Shown here in pieces: positions 1 to 8,879 of a stretch of DNA of 64,000 nt. The stretch's first letter is position 1; each line of letters starts with the position of its first letter. The stretch lies in NCBI GenBank assembly GCA_016765495.1, contig JAESPV010000007.1, positions 59,036 to 123,035 of the forward strand. The letters run 5' to 3'. Under the pieces are notes generated by a model that did no database searches, was not told the origin of the DNA, and was given only the letters and a program-made list of their open reading frames with translations. Origin of the DNA: Desulfocapsa sp. GTDB lineage: Bacteria > Desulfobacterota > Desulfobulbia > Desulfobulbales > Desulfocapsaceae. Made by a program: the position numbers and the translations under genes.

Positions 1-1047
1 AAGCAGATAGGATGAGGTATCAGTTGTGCATAAAACAGCATCGTCTCCAACAACAGTCTTGACACTATTCAGTAGTGCTTTTTTATTTGAATCAAATTGG
101 AGAAGACCAAAAATATCCAGCTTACGCGATGCCACCTGTAACCAGCGTACCAGGACTTTCTCTGGTGCCGCCAAAGGATGATTAACAGCATCTTCAATTG
201 AACTATAATTGCAAAAAGCAAACGGCCCTCGTTTAGTGGCAACATGCAAGGCAGCCCAGGCTTTTTTTATCAGTGTTTCGGAGAGTGTTAATACGGAATC
301 CGCCTTCACAGCGCTGTTCACAAAGGGAACACTTGCGACATGAACACGTACGCTACGTTCTCTTTTTAAATAATTCACGAGTGTTGGAGCAAACTCTGCC
401 GCAAAAACAGAATCACAATTTTCACACAGGATCCCAAAACAGGATTGTCCCAGATAGTACATTGGAAAGCGATTCTCAATAAAGTTTTTCAATAGAGAAA
501 TGCTATGATGCTGATATTTATGGGCCTGAAAGGAACCGGTTCCTTTAGGGGGCAATGAAACAAGAACCATCACCCCGGTGCTGTTACTGCCAAGAGAGTC
601 CAGGTGCTCCTCCAGATGCAGACTACTTAATAATCCGGTAAGTGAATCGACACATGATCGTTTGACAAGTAACAATTCTCGATATAAAAGAGAACCAAGG
701 CCGCCAAGCCAATCATTTCCAACTTTCCTGAGCAAATAATCATCAAGCCCGCTAACTTTCGCCACGACTGTGCCATCACCAATTGCAAAAGGAAGAAGCA
801 GCATATCACCAAGGATAACAGGAGTCCCCTGCTCCACAGCCTTTTCAATCCCCTGGCGCAGCTCCCTGGCTGACTTGTTTTCTACGGGGGGTATGGCAGG
901 TTGTATTTCAGGAGGATCAAGAAAGATTAAGTCTTTAATGGTGGGAATATTATCATAAATGACTTGTCTAAATTCGCGTGAAAATCGTATAAAATCCTGA
1001 TGCTCCAACCTCTTACATGCATCATGATGAAAATAGCCTAACTTCAA
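1..1047 (-). CDS. Degenerate GGDEF-like domain protein, partial (3' end beyond window)
   Basis: An uninterrupted frame of 349 codons runs off the left edge on the minus strand. The best start is a TTG whose last two bases form part of the selA stop codon (TTGA overlap), which implies translational coupling to selA; no ATG lies nearby upstream. A central segment with SLTGLLSSLHLEEHL resembles the D-x-LTGL-x-NR opening of diguanylate cyclase (GGDEF) domains. Where the family has RYGGDEF, this protein has YYLGQSCFGIL, so cyclase activity is unlikely. The following ~100 residues could be a regulatory domain. From memory, GGDEF-like proteins occur beside selA/selB in some Deltaproteobacteria. A regulatory role near selenocysteine synthesis is inference only. 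Confidence 0.7.
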   Translation of the reverse strand, partial: MKLGYFHHDACKRLEHQDFIRFSREFRQVIYDNIPTIKDLIFLDPPEIQPAIPPVENKSARELRQGIEKAVEQGTPVILGDMLLLPFAIGDGTVVAKVSGLDDYLLRKVGNDWLGGLGSLLYRELLLVKRSCVDSLTGLLSSLHLEEHLDSLGSNSTGVMVLVSLPPKGTGSFQAHKYQHHSISLLKNFIENRFPMYYLGQSCFGILCENCDSVFAAEFAPTLVNYLKRERSVRVHVASVPFVNSAVKADSVLTLSETLIKKAWAALHVATKRGPFAFCNYSSIEDAVNHPLAAPEKVLVRWLQVASRKLDIFGLLQFDSNKKALLNSVKTVVGDDAVLCTTDTSSYLL

Positions 1048-2456
1048 TTTTTTTGTCCTTTATCTAAGTAATTTTTCAGAATGTCAATTAACAATGGAAT
1101 ATCATCTTCCAGTATCGTTCTGAGATCGATAATCATTTGTTTATCTTCTATGCGTAAAATAAGTGGAACGGTAAGTCCACGGAACCATCTTTCAAGTTCA
1201 CTTGCGGAAGTGTCTCCAGGTCGTATCACAAGCGCCCAACTATCAAGTCCATGCTCAGGCATTGCCCCACCACCAACTCTTGAAACCGTGGGCTTTAATT
1301 GGATAGTTTCTCTGAGTTTTACAGCACCACCGAGACGCCTTAGTATCCGCTGCCCCTTCTTTTTTATATTACCGGCATCATTTGTTAACATGGAAAGTGT
1401 GGGAACAGATTGCAAAGCCTGCTCAAAATCATAATATTCACGCAATACAGCTTCAAGAGATGCCAGAGTAAACTTATCTATTCGCAAAGCACGGTTCATT
1501 GGATTACTTTTGATGCGTGCAATAATATCTTTTTTGCCGACTATTATTCCAGCTTGAGGCCCGCCCAACAATTTATCTCCACTGAACGTAACAACATCAA
1601 CACCTGCCTTAACAATCTCCTGTACTGTTGGTTCTTTGGGAAGCCCCCATGGTGCGAGATCAATCAAAGATCCACTGCCCAGATCTTCCATAACGGGCAC
1701 CTGGTATTGCTTACCTAAAACTGCAAGATCAGAAGCGGACACTTCAGAGGTAAAACCGATTAGACGAAAATTAGAGGTATGAACCTTTAAAAGCAACGCT
1801 GTCTCTTCGTCAATAACCTTTTCATAATCAACCAGATGGGTTCGATTTGTGGCTCCCACCTCTACCATCAAAGCACCACTTCTTTCCATCACATCAGGAA
1901 TGCGGAAAGAGCCCCCAATTTCTACTAACTGCCCACGGGACACGACTGTCTTTTTATGAAAAGATAAAGTGTTCAAAGCAAGAAGTACAGCTGCAGCATT
2001 ATTGTTCACTACTAACGCGGCTTCTGCACCGGTAAGATCACAAATTATTTCTTCAACAAGGCTATACCGGCTGCCTCGACTCCCTGTGGAAAGATCGAAT
2101 TCGAGATTTGTAAAATATGCCCCGGCTGTTTGTAAAGCCTTAATGGATTCAGGCCCAAGTAGAGACCTTCCTAAATTTGTATGAATAACAACCCCGGTAC
2201 CATTTATTACTCTTTGCAGGTTGGGTCTGTTTTTCTTTTCGATAGCCTTAAGGAAAACATCATTCCAGTCTTTTGTGCTCCCGGGTAATTTCACATGCCC
2301 GCCTCCAAGAATCTGCACACGAAACGTATCTATGGTTTCCCGGATAGCTGATTTAACAATTGCGACCGGAATACGCTCAAGCAACAAATTCTCAAGATTA
2401 TCAAGGACAAGATCAATTTTGGGCAGTTTTCGAAGAAGTTTATTTTGTTCGCTCAT
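1044..2456 (-). CDS. selA: L-seryl-tRNA(Sec) selenium transferase (selenocysteine synthase)
   Basis: 470 residues, the usual SelA length. The enzyme is a cytoplasmic, PLP-dependent decamer that converts Ser-tRNA(Sec) to Sec-tRNA(Sec) using selenophosphate. Family features seen are the N-terminal helical region, the motif RVINGTGVVIHTNLGRSLL, and the PLP-lysine region FSGDKLLGGPQAG near residue 295. Its presence implies that the organism makes selenoproteins. selB, selD and tRNA-Sec are not visible here; selB could lie just beyond the left edge. The stop codon overlaps the TTG start of the downstream GGDEF-like gene. Confidence 0.96.
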   Translation of the reverse strand: MSEQNKLLRKLPKIDLVLDNLENLLLERIPVAIVKSAIRETIDTFRVQILGGGHVKLPGSTKDWNDVFLKAIEKKNRPNLQRVINGTGVVIHTNLGRSLLGPESIKALQTAGAYFTNLEFDLSTGSRGSRYSLVEEIICDLTGAEAALVVNNNAAAVLLALNTLSFHKKTVVSRGQLVEIGGSFRIPDVMERSGALMVEVGATNRTHLVDYEKVIDEETALLLKVHTSNFRLIGFTSEVSASDLAVLGKQYQVPVMEDLGSGSLIDLAPWGLPKEPTVQEIVKAGVDVVTFSGDKLLGGPQAGIIVGKKDIIARIKSNPMNRALRIDKFTLASLEAVLREYYDFEQALQSVPTLSMLTNDAGNIKKKGQRILRRLGGAVKLRETIQLKPTVSRVGGGAMPEHGLDSWALVIRPGDTSASELERWFRGLTVPLILRIEDKQMIIDLRTILEDDIPLLIDILKNYLDKGQKN

Positions 2457-2727
2457 ACAAATCCAGAAGTAAGTGATTAGGTGAATTATTGGTAAAACTC
2501 AATTTATTATATCATTCAATACTACGCCTTAACTACACGAGATGCAAATAAATCCGATCCAGCGAAGGAACTATTCCCACAACTGTCCCCTTTCCTATGC
2601 ATTACCATAAATCCTTAGATTTGTTTTAATAACAAACACTGCAGACTTTACAAAGGAACAAAAACTGACTACTTTTTATTTCATATACACAGAACCATAA
2701 ACTTCACACTTCACCCAACGAAATCTT

Positions 2728-3657
2728 ATGAAAAAAGAAATCCTTGTTGCCATCGACGGTTCAGTATACTCCAATCAGGCACTTTCTTACCTTTCCACTC
2801 TTTTTAAAGATCAGGATGATATTTATTTTCACCTCTGCACCATTGTCACGGAAGGTGCTTCTGTTATGACATCAGTTGTAGATCCCAACAATTCCCTCAT
2901 GCCTTCCAGTAGTGCACAAAATCGAAAAAATATTTCTGCCAACCGCTATTTACACAAGGCCAGTGAAAAACTTAACCGCGCTGGAATTGATTCCGAACGA
3001 ATCAAAACATCTATCCACACATCCGGATATAATATTGCGAGAACTATTCAGCAAACGGCGACCAAAGAATTAGTGGATTCCATTCTGGTGGGCAGGCAAG
3101 GCCTGAACGCCATCAGTGAAATGCTTATGGGCTCAGTGTCAGCTACCCTTTTTCAAAAATGTCGAGATACTCCTCTGTGGATCATTGACGGAGAAGTTAC
3201 ATCAAACAATTTTATGATTCCTGTAGATGGGTCTGCAAACTCACTGATGGCCGTTGACCACCTTTGCCACATACTGGAAAAGAGAGATGATATCCAAATA
3301 TACCTTTTTCATTGCCGCTCCCTGTTTTCTAAAAAGTCACAATGCAATATTGAACTCTTTCATAACAAATGGGACAAAGATTGGTGTAACAAACACCTCT
3401 CCGGGGATGATTGTCTCTTTAACGGGCCTCGTCAACTGCTGCTGGAAGCAGGAATCCCTACGTCCCAAATCCATATTCTTCCTGAAGTATCCGATCTTGA
3501 AGAATCACGTGGTATCATCCGTGAAGCAAAAAAACAGCAATGTGGAACGATTGTAATGGGAAGAAGAGCTGCAGGCATGGCCAAAGGTTTGTTTGGCGGG
3601 GTATCCGATAGAGCCATCAAACGTGTCCAGGATATGGCTCTATGGATTGTGGGGTAA
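2728..3657 (+). CDS. Tandem-domain universal stress protein
   Basis: 309 residues with two UspA domains in tandem. Domain 1 (about 1-155) opens with ILVAIDGS and closes with a nucleotide-loop motif GRQGLNAISEMLMGSVS. Domain 2 (about 160-309) opens with FMIPVDGS and closes with GRRAAGMAKGLFGGVSD. Both loops fit the G-2x-G-9x-G-(S/T) ATP-binding pattern, clearly in the first and more loosely in the second. No signal peptide or membrane segment, so it should be cytosolic. Such proteins act in stress and energy-limitation responses, often binding ATP or AMP. It is divergent from selA and stands alone; no strong ribosome-binding site precedes the ATG. Confidence 0.9.
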   Translation: MKKEILVAIDGSVYSNQALSYLSTLFKDQDDIYFHLCTIVTEGASVMTSVVDPNNSLMPSSSAQNRKNISANRYLHKASEKLNRAGIDSERIKTSIHTSGYNIARTIQQTATKELVDSILVGRQGLNAISEMLMGSVSATLFQKCRDTPLWIIDGEVTSNNFMIPVDGSANSLMAVDHLCHILEKRDDIQIYLFHCRSLFSKKSQCNIELFHNKWDKDWCNKHLSGDDCLFNGPRQLLLEAGIPTSQIHILPEVSDLEESRGIIREAKKQQCGTIVMGRRAAGMAKGLFGGVSDRAIKRVQDMALWIVG

Positions 3658-3730
3658 GGAACGTATCCGAAACACCTGATTTTTTTTTACCTTACAACCG
3701 CCACCATAAATGAGGGAAGCCTTTCCAGCG

Positions 3731-6559
3731 TCACTCAGGAACCACGCTGATGGTAGCTGCTTTTTCGGGTTTCAAATATCTGGCACCAAGAGTTTTAATG
3801 TCTTCAAGAGAGTAACTTTTAAAGTCCTGGAGAATTGTTGTGGGCCACAACAGCTGCTCAGGATTTCTTGCAGACATGGCCAGAACAGATTTAAGCCAAT
3901 ATCTATTACTACGAACCATATCTTTTAAAGAGGTAAGCATTGGCCGCTTGGCTCGCTCAAGCTCCGTTTCAGTTATCTTACCCTTCCACATATCATGAGA
4001 AATCTTCAACACTTCTTTCCTCAGCAGTTCTATCTGGTCAGGGTCAACAATGAGAATTGCCTGCATTAACCCATAATCTTTGTAGATCCTGCTTGAAGCA
4101 TTGTAAACCTGTGGAGAGTAGGTGGCACTGAGTTTTTCACGAATCACACGCCGCATCTTATCGGAAAATATTTCTGCCAGCAGATGCAGTCCTCTAGTTC
4201 GGTTAATATCCCAGTAATCATCGGTTTTCCAGGCGAGTACCAGCATCCCCTTATCAATAGATGATGGAACAGTCAGGGCAAGACTTTCACCTTCCGGAAA
4301 AGAGACTTCTCTTTCCGGCATCTCCTGCTCACTCCTTTTTGGTAAAACCGAAAAGTACTTTTCAGCCATTGTTACTACTTTCTTTTCATCGAAATCACCT
4401 ACAATTGAAATCTCAAGAGCGCCGCTTTGAGCAGCTGGAAATATCCATTTTTGAATCTGCTCACTCGTGAGTTTTGAGAACTCAGCCCATGGTGGCAGCC
4501 CGAAGAACCGACTCCCTCCCGCAAGAAATTTGTCTCCATGAAGTGTCATTGCACTTCGCACATCGTTTGCCATCATATCATAGGATTGCTTGAATCTATC
4601 CATGCTCACCCCAAAGGAAGCTGCATCTACACCCGGATCAGCAAGTACACTCTGAACAACCTGAAAAAGGAGTTCCATGTCCTTATTTAGCGCCTTTCCC
4701 TGCCAGTTAAAAGATGCCGGATTAATCCGAAAAGTTAACTCTACGCTGGAATCTCCGACAATTCTGTCCAATGCGTTCTTACTCAATGTTGCGGTGCCTG
4801 ATTGTCCAATTACCACCTCACTCAAACGTGCTAACCCAGGGATCGGTTCACTTGATTTGCCAAATCCAAAATCTACAGAAACCTGCAGTTCATTTTCCTG
4901 AAAAGAAGTCTTTTTGAGGTTTAAAACAACATTATTCCCAAAAACAACTCGCTTGGCATTGATATCAGGAAAGTCTTTTTGACTCGTTATGGCTTGTATA
5001 TTTCCGAGATGAAGATACGGAAATTCCTGTAAGCTCTCCCCCTTATATGCTGTTACCTGTTCTTTTGCCGCACTCGTATAGATTGCCATAATTATCGCCA
5101 ATGGATCTTTTCCCTCAATTACAGCATTCCCATTTACCTTCACCATACGGCTTGACTTTGACCAGGTCTCACGGAAATTCTGTTCAACTTCGGCAAGACT
5201 CATCTTCTGGAGAACCGGTGCCATGAGTTCCCGTTCCTGCTTCGGAGACTGCATTACTCGATTATTATTAGCATTTCTTATTATTGTTGCTGTCAGTTTT
5301 TTGGAATTACGACTATTGGCTGTGAGCACTGCGGAATCAAGCTCAGCAAGCAGTTCTTTTTTAACACGTTGAAGTTCATCTTCGGTGAATCCGTAAACCA
5401 GTGCCTGACGGAGAGTATTCTCTATAACAGTAAGAGTCTCTTTCCACTTCTCAGGATCACTTTTGGCAGAAATTGAAGCATAGGCAAACCGTTCCAGAAA
5501 TATGCCTGCATATATTTTGGCAGAAGTAAAAGGAGTGTCACTTTTGCTTGCCAGTTCATCGAGTCGATACTGAAGGATTTTACTCCCCACATAACGAGTT
5601 AATTCCCTTACCTGCAAAGCAGAAGAATCATTTTCAGGTTTCACATTCCACATTGATTCAATGGAAATCTCAGTAATTCCCATTTCTGATTCATAATGAT
5701 AAAAGAATTCAAGATCATCACGAATCATTTGACCAATATCGGGACACTCGGGTTTTTCACCAGCTTCTGTAAGATTTGCAAATTGTTTTTCAATCAGGGG
5801 TTGAACACTTTGCGGATCAAAATCACCAACCATGACAAGAACCATATTTTCAGGACGATACCAGGCATCATAAAAATTTTTCATGATGGCATGATTTGCC
5901 CCACTTATAGTTTTCAGAATACCAATAGGCATCCTGAGAGGTAATAATGTTCCCTGCATGGTGAACTCTGTTTCTTTCACATGCGCGCGATATCCTGCAG
6001 AGTCACGACTTCGTTTTTCAGCAAGTATCACCCCGCGTTCCCGATCAATTTCTGATTGTAAAAGCAGTGCTCCACGCGCGTAATCGGAAAAGACAAGCAG
6101 CCCCTTTTCAATATCCCCCCTGTTCCCATTGGGCAGGATAATGTCGTAAACTGTTTCATCGTATCCTGTATGGGCATTGGTATCTCCACCAAAGTTCATA
6201 CCAATGGATTGGAAATATTCCACAAGTTTCCCGGGAGGGAAATGTGTTGTCCCATTAAAGAGCATATGTTCAAGAAAATGTGCAATCCCTCGCTGTTCAT
6301 CCGTTTCATTAAGAGAGCCAGCCTGAATATTAAGGGACATGGCTACACGATTTTTTGGTTCTGTGTTATTCTTGAGCACATATCGAAACCCATTATCCAG
6401 CCTGCCAAAAACAACGCTTGGATCCGGCTTCAGATCACTCTGCTCATGGGGCCATGCCGTTGAAAAACAATCACCAAAAGAGGGGGACAGGAAAAAACCA
6501 AAGAGAGAGCAACACCCAACAAGCAGAACTGTTATTATTTTTTTATACAGAACCATCAT
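3731..6559 (-). CDS. Periplasmic M16 family zinc metallopeptidase (pitrilysin/insulinase-like)
   Basis: 942 residues. An N-terminal hydrophobic segment (about 6-26) is a signal peptide, so the protein is probably periplasmic or membrane-tethered. The inverted zinc motif HFLEH lies at residues 94-98 in the context RGIAHFLEHMLFNGT, followed by the downstream glutamate region typical of M16A. The length fits the PqqL-like form: an active M16 half followed by an inactive homologous half (YFSVLP..., SATYSPQVYN...). It degrades small peptides. The start is supported by AGGAGG just upstream of ATGATG; either ATG may be used. Convergent with the upstream usp gene and monocistronic. Confidence 0.93.
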   Translation of the reverse strand: MMVLYKKIITVLLVGCCSLFGFFLSPSFGDCFSTAWPHEQSDLKPDPSVVFGRLDNGFRYVLKNNTEPKNRVAMSLNIQAGSLNETDEQRGIAHFLEHMLFNGTTHFPPGKLVEYFQSIGMNFGGDTNAHTGYDETVYDIILPNGNRGDIEKGLLVFSDYARGALLLQSEIDRERGVILAEKRSRDSAGYRAHVKETEFTMQGTLLPLRMPIGILKTISGANHAIMKNFYDAWYRPENMVLVMVGDFDPQSVQPLIEKQFANLTEAGEKPECPDIGQMIRDDLEFFYHYESEMGITEISIESMWNVKPENDSSALQVRELTRYVGSKILQYRLDELASKSDTPFTSAKIYAGIFLERFAYASISAKSDPEKWKETLTVIENTLRQALVYGFTEDELQRVKKELLAELDSAVLTANSRNSKKLTATIIRNANNNRVMQSPKQERELMAPVLQKMSLAEVEQNFRETWSKSSRMVKVNGNAVIEGKDPLAIIMAIYTSAAKEQVTAYKGESLQEFPYLHLGNIQAITSQKDFPDINAKRVVFGNNVVLNLKKTSFQENELQVSVDFGFGKSSEPIPGLARLSEVVIGQSGTATLSKNALDRIVGDSSVELTFRINPASFNWQGKALNKDMELLFQVVQSVLADPGVDAASFGVSMDRFKQSYDMMANDVRSAMTLHGDKFLAGGSRFFGLPPWAEFSKLTSEQIQKWIFPAAQSGALEISIVGDFDEKKVVTMAEKYFSVLPKRSEQEMPEREVSFPEGESLALTVPSSIDKGMLVLAWKTDDYWDINRTRGLHLLAEIFSDKMRRVIREKLSATYSPQVYNASSRIYKDYGLMQAILIVDPDQIELLRKEVLKISHDMWKGKITETELERAKRPMLTSLKDMVRSNRYWLKSVLAMSARNPEQLLWPTTILQDFKSYSLEDIKTLGARYLKPEKAATISVVPE

Positions 6560-6770
6560 ACCTCCTGTTCCGTTTTATTATTACGATTTCACTTCCACTG
6601 GAAAACATGGAATGACTGCCTGGAATATGTTACTTTCAATTTCTATCCCTTGAAAGAAAAAAATCCTTACCAATACATTAATCACTTGCTGAGAAAACAA
6701 AATAGCTGCAAAAACATTCGCAGAATGTTTTTGTTTTTTTCCTCACACACGATACAAACGAGAACAATCA

Positions 6771-7601
6771 ATGAAACTATCAGGAAAAACAGCTCTTGTA
6801 CCCGGGGCATCACGGCCAATCGGCAGAGCGATTGCCAGAAAGCTTGGTGAAGCGGGTGTCCAGCTTATTCTCCCGACCTTTGACTGGCCGGAATCCATAA
6901 TAGAAATGGAAGACGAATTTAAACAATCCGGTTTTTCCCACATGTCCATACCTGTGGATTTACGATCAGAAGAGGCGGTTAAAGAGCTTATGCAGAAAGT
7001 TGCCCGTCGCTTTAAAGCTATTCATATTCTGGTAAACAATATCGAACGTGGTGGAATGCCCATTATTCACGGAAGCTATGACCTGCCGCATAATTCAGAT
7101 CAATGGGATCTTGAAATTGCTTCCACCTTAAAAGCTAAATGGCTTCTCTTTCATCATTCTTTACCATTAATGCAATCCGCAAAAGAAGGTGCCGTGGTAA
7201 ATATTTCATCAGTCTCTGCAATGCTTGGACGTAGCAGTGCCACGGCCCCCTTTTTCAATGATGCCTACAGCGCAGCAAACCGGGCAATTTCTTCTTTTAC
7301 TGAAACATGGGCACGAGAAGCTGCACCAACTATTCGAGTTAATGAGCTAATGCTTGGACTTATTCGAAATAGGCATGGAGAAGACACAAGAGGATGGGGT
7401 GAACTCAATGACCGGGAGAAACGAGAGATTTTCAGCCAATGTCTACTGGAACGAACAGGAACCCCTGAAGAAGTCGCAACTGCCGCACTTTTCCTCATTA
7501 GAGATGCCGACTATATGACAGGCAGTGTGGTAAGAATGGACGGTGGTGTAACGTTGGGGAGCCAGAATGTGCCTCCAATGCCGGATGGAATACTGCAGTA
7601 A
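6771..7601 (+). CDS. Short-chain dehydrogenase/reductase-like protein with altered catalytic motifs
   Basis: 276 residues with a classical SDR layout: nucleotide-binding segment at 10-25, NNIE near 90, NISS at 144-147, an active-site Tyr in AYSAAN (Tyr166), and a C-terminal MTGSVVRMDGG typical of SDR ends. Two hallmark motifs are changed. The dinucleotide loop reads PGASRPIG instead of TGxxxGIG, and the catalytic YxxxK lysine is Asn (codon AAC, residue 170). It may therefore be inactive, use an unusual proton relay, or serve in binding. The fold is distantly reminiscent of FolM-type pteridine reductases, but I cannot assign a substrate. Divergent from the M16 gene. Confidence 0.85.
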   Translation: MKLSGKTALVPGASRPIGRAIARKLGEAGVQLILPTFDWPESIIEMEDEFKQSGFSHMSIPVDLRSEEAVKELMQKVARRFKAIHILVNNIERGGMPIIHGSYDLPHNSDQWDLEIASTLKAKWLLFHHSLPLMQSAKEGAVVNISSVSAMLGRSSATAPFFNDAYSAANRAISSFTETWAREAAPTIRVNELMLGLIRNRHGEDTRGWGELNDREKREIFSQCLLERTGTPEEVATAALFLIRDADYMTGSVVRMDGGVTLGSQNVPPMPDGILQ

Positions 7602-7685
7602 GGAAAATGTCTGAAACCAGATTCCTCCATAGAATACTGTGCAGTATTCCGTGTTCGATAATCGTTATTTGATATTCGACATCCG

Positions 7686-7940
7686 TTAGATGTCCAATGC
7701 CCAATCAGGGATATGTTTTAAAATATAATCCTGAAAAAACTCTTTCTGCTGATCTTTCGGAACATTTCCAACCGCTTTTTCCAATTCCTCAAAATCAAAC
7801 CAGCACAATTCACGATTGTCATGATTGTACACTGTCAGGATACGTCTACCCTGATGATGGATATTTTCTTCTTCCTGAATGGCTGCTACAATTCCTTTAG
7901 CCTCTTCAAGAGGGAGAAACTTTACAACATCGCTCATCAT
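7686..7940 (-). CDS. Small hypothetical protein (84 aa)
   Basis: A short cytosolic protein rich in charged residues, not recognised. It begins MMSDVVKFLPLEEAKG and ends HIPDWALDI, with a run FDFEELEKAVGNVPKDQQKEF that looks alpha-helical. A strong AAGGAG sits just upstream. Two consecutive ATGs (7940 and 7937) and an in-frame TTG (7943) are possible starts; spacing favours one of the ATGs. It lies downstream of rpmB, separated from it by the rpmB terminator hairpin. Coding status is supported by the ribosome-binding site and sensible composition. Confidence 0.65.
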   Translation of the reverse strand: MMSDVVKFLPLEEAKGIVAAIQEEENIHHQGRRILTVYNHDNRELCWFDFEELEKAVGNVPKDQQKEFFQDYILKHIPDWALDI

Positions 7941-7950
7941 CAACTCCTTT

Positions 7951-7992
7951 AAAACAAGAAAAGGGTGATCAGGATCTGATCCTCATCACCCT
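7951..7992 (-). terminator. Rho-independent terminator of rpmB
   Basis: On the minus strand the arms AGGGTGAT...ATCACCCT (7985-7992 and 7962-7969) enclose a second near-perfect stem (GAGGATC/GATCCTG). The hairpin is followed by a T-rich stretch (TTTTCTTGTTTT). It lies 120 bases past the rpmB stop and just before the ribosome-binding site of the next small gene. Confidence 0.75.
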
Positions 7993-8113
7993 CAAAATCT
8001 TTAAACTTCACCAAAAATTTTCTGCTCAAAGAGACGCATCTAATAAGAATTTCACCCCTTAAGAGTAGTGAAAGAAGTCAGCTTCTGCATGGCTTGAACA
8101 TGCAAACTTCGCT

Positions 8114-8308
8114 TCAGGCAGGTTTAACCACCGACCCGGAGCGGATACAACGGGTACAGACACGAGCTCTTACAGCACTGCCATTTTCTGCAACCATACG
8201 AACTCGTTTCAGATTTGGCAACCAGCGACGTCGAGTTTTATTGTGAGCATGGGAAACATTATTTCCTGTGGCAGGCCCTTTACCACAAATCTGACAAACT
8301 TTAGCCAT
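8114..8308 (-). CDS. rpmB: 50S ribosomal protein L28
   Basis: 64 residues, normal for bL28. It starts [29 protein letters not shown], the family signature. It is the zinc-binding (C+) type, with Cys pairs CQIC near the N-terminus and CTRC near the C-terminus. It binds 23S rRNA late in large-subunit assembly. AGGAGA precedes the ATG. It appears to be transcribed alone, with a terminator about 120 bases downstream. Confidence 0.97.
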   Translation of the reverse strand: MAKVCQICGKGPATGNNVSHAHNKTRRRWLPNLKRVRMVAENGSAVRARVCTRCIRSGSVVKPA

Positions 8309-8879
8309 GACAATCTCCTATATGGTCTGATACCGAAAAACATAGTAACTTTTGGATATCATAAAAATAATTTATTCGTTTAAATTACACAAAATGAGAA
8401 ACTGCTCTTTATACCTGTTTCCCACAATAATGGCAAGTATTTTTCATAAAAACACCGTAACAGATATTCTCCTCTGGCAACGCCACACCTGACAACCCCA
8501 AACCCATCACTGACAGTAATAATTCTGTCTGGTAATTTCTTTTATGACAATTTTGATGCCTTATTTCATACCTCCTGAAATAAAAAGCAATACGATGGAG
8601 AGAGGTTTAAAACGAACACCGTTGCTGAGCGGTAAAGCAGAACTCTTTTCTGCACTTCCCTGAAGAGTGTAAGCGCCTTCACCAAATGATCATGGCCTAT
8701 AGCAAAATAGTGCTATGGAGACCTCGCGATGGGAACGTTCGCATTCAAATTGGATTGCAATCACCCCTTACACCGTGGTATATACTTCTGTCAACCCTTC
8801 ATCACACCTGACAGGTAATACTATTTTACCGGGAACGTTGATAAAGAAAATAATATAACAAACAAAACTGAAGGTTAAA
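8309..8879. other. 571-bp intergenic region, no gene seen
   Basis: This spacer separates divergent rpmB and resB and should hold promoters for both. I found no ORF with a convincing ribosome-binding site, no tRNA-like fold and no strong terminator. The only plus-strand ATG frame of note (about 8595-8660, 22 codons) has no ribosome-binding site. Confidence 0.6.

Noticed and set aside
627-848. 73-codon minus-strand frame
   Set aside because: Lies in another frame of the intact, longer GGDEF-like gene on the same strand.
1-2727. tRNA-Sec or selB near selA
   Set aside because: No tRNA-like fold was found, and the downstream gene is GGDEF-like; selB may lie beyond the left edge but cannot be seen.
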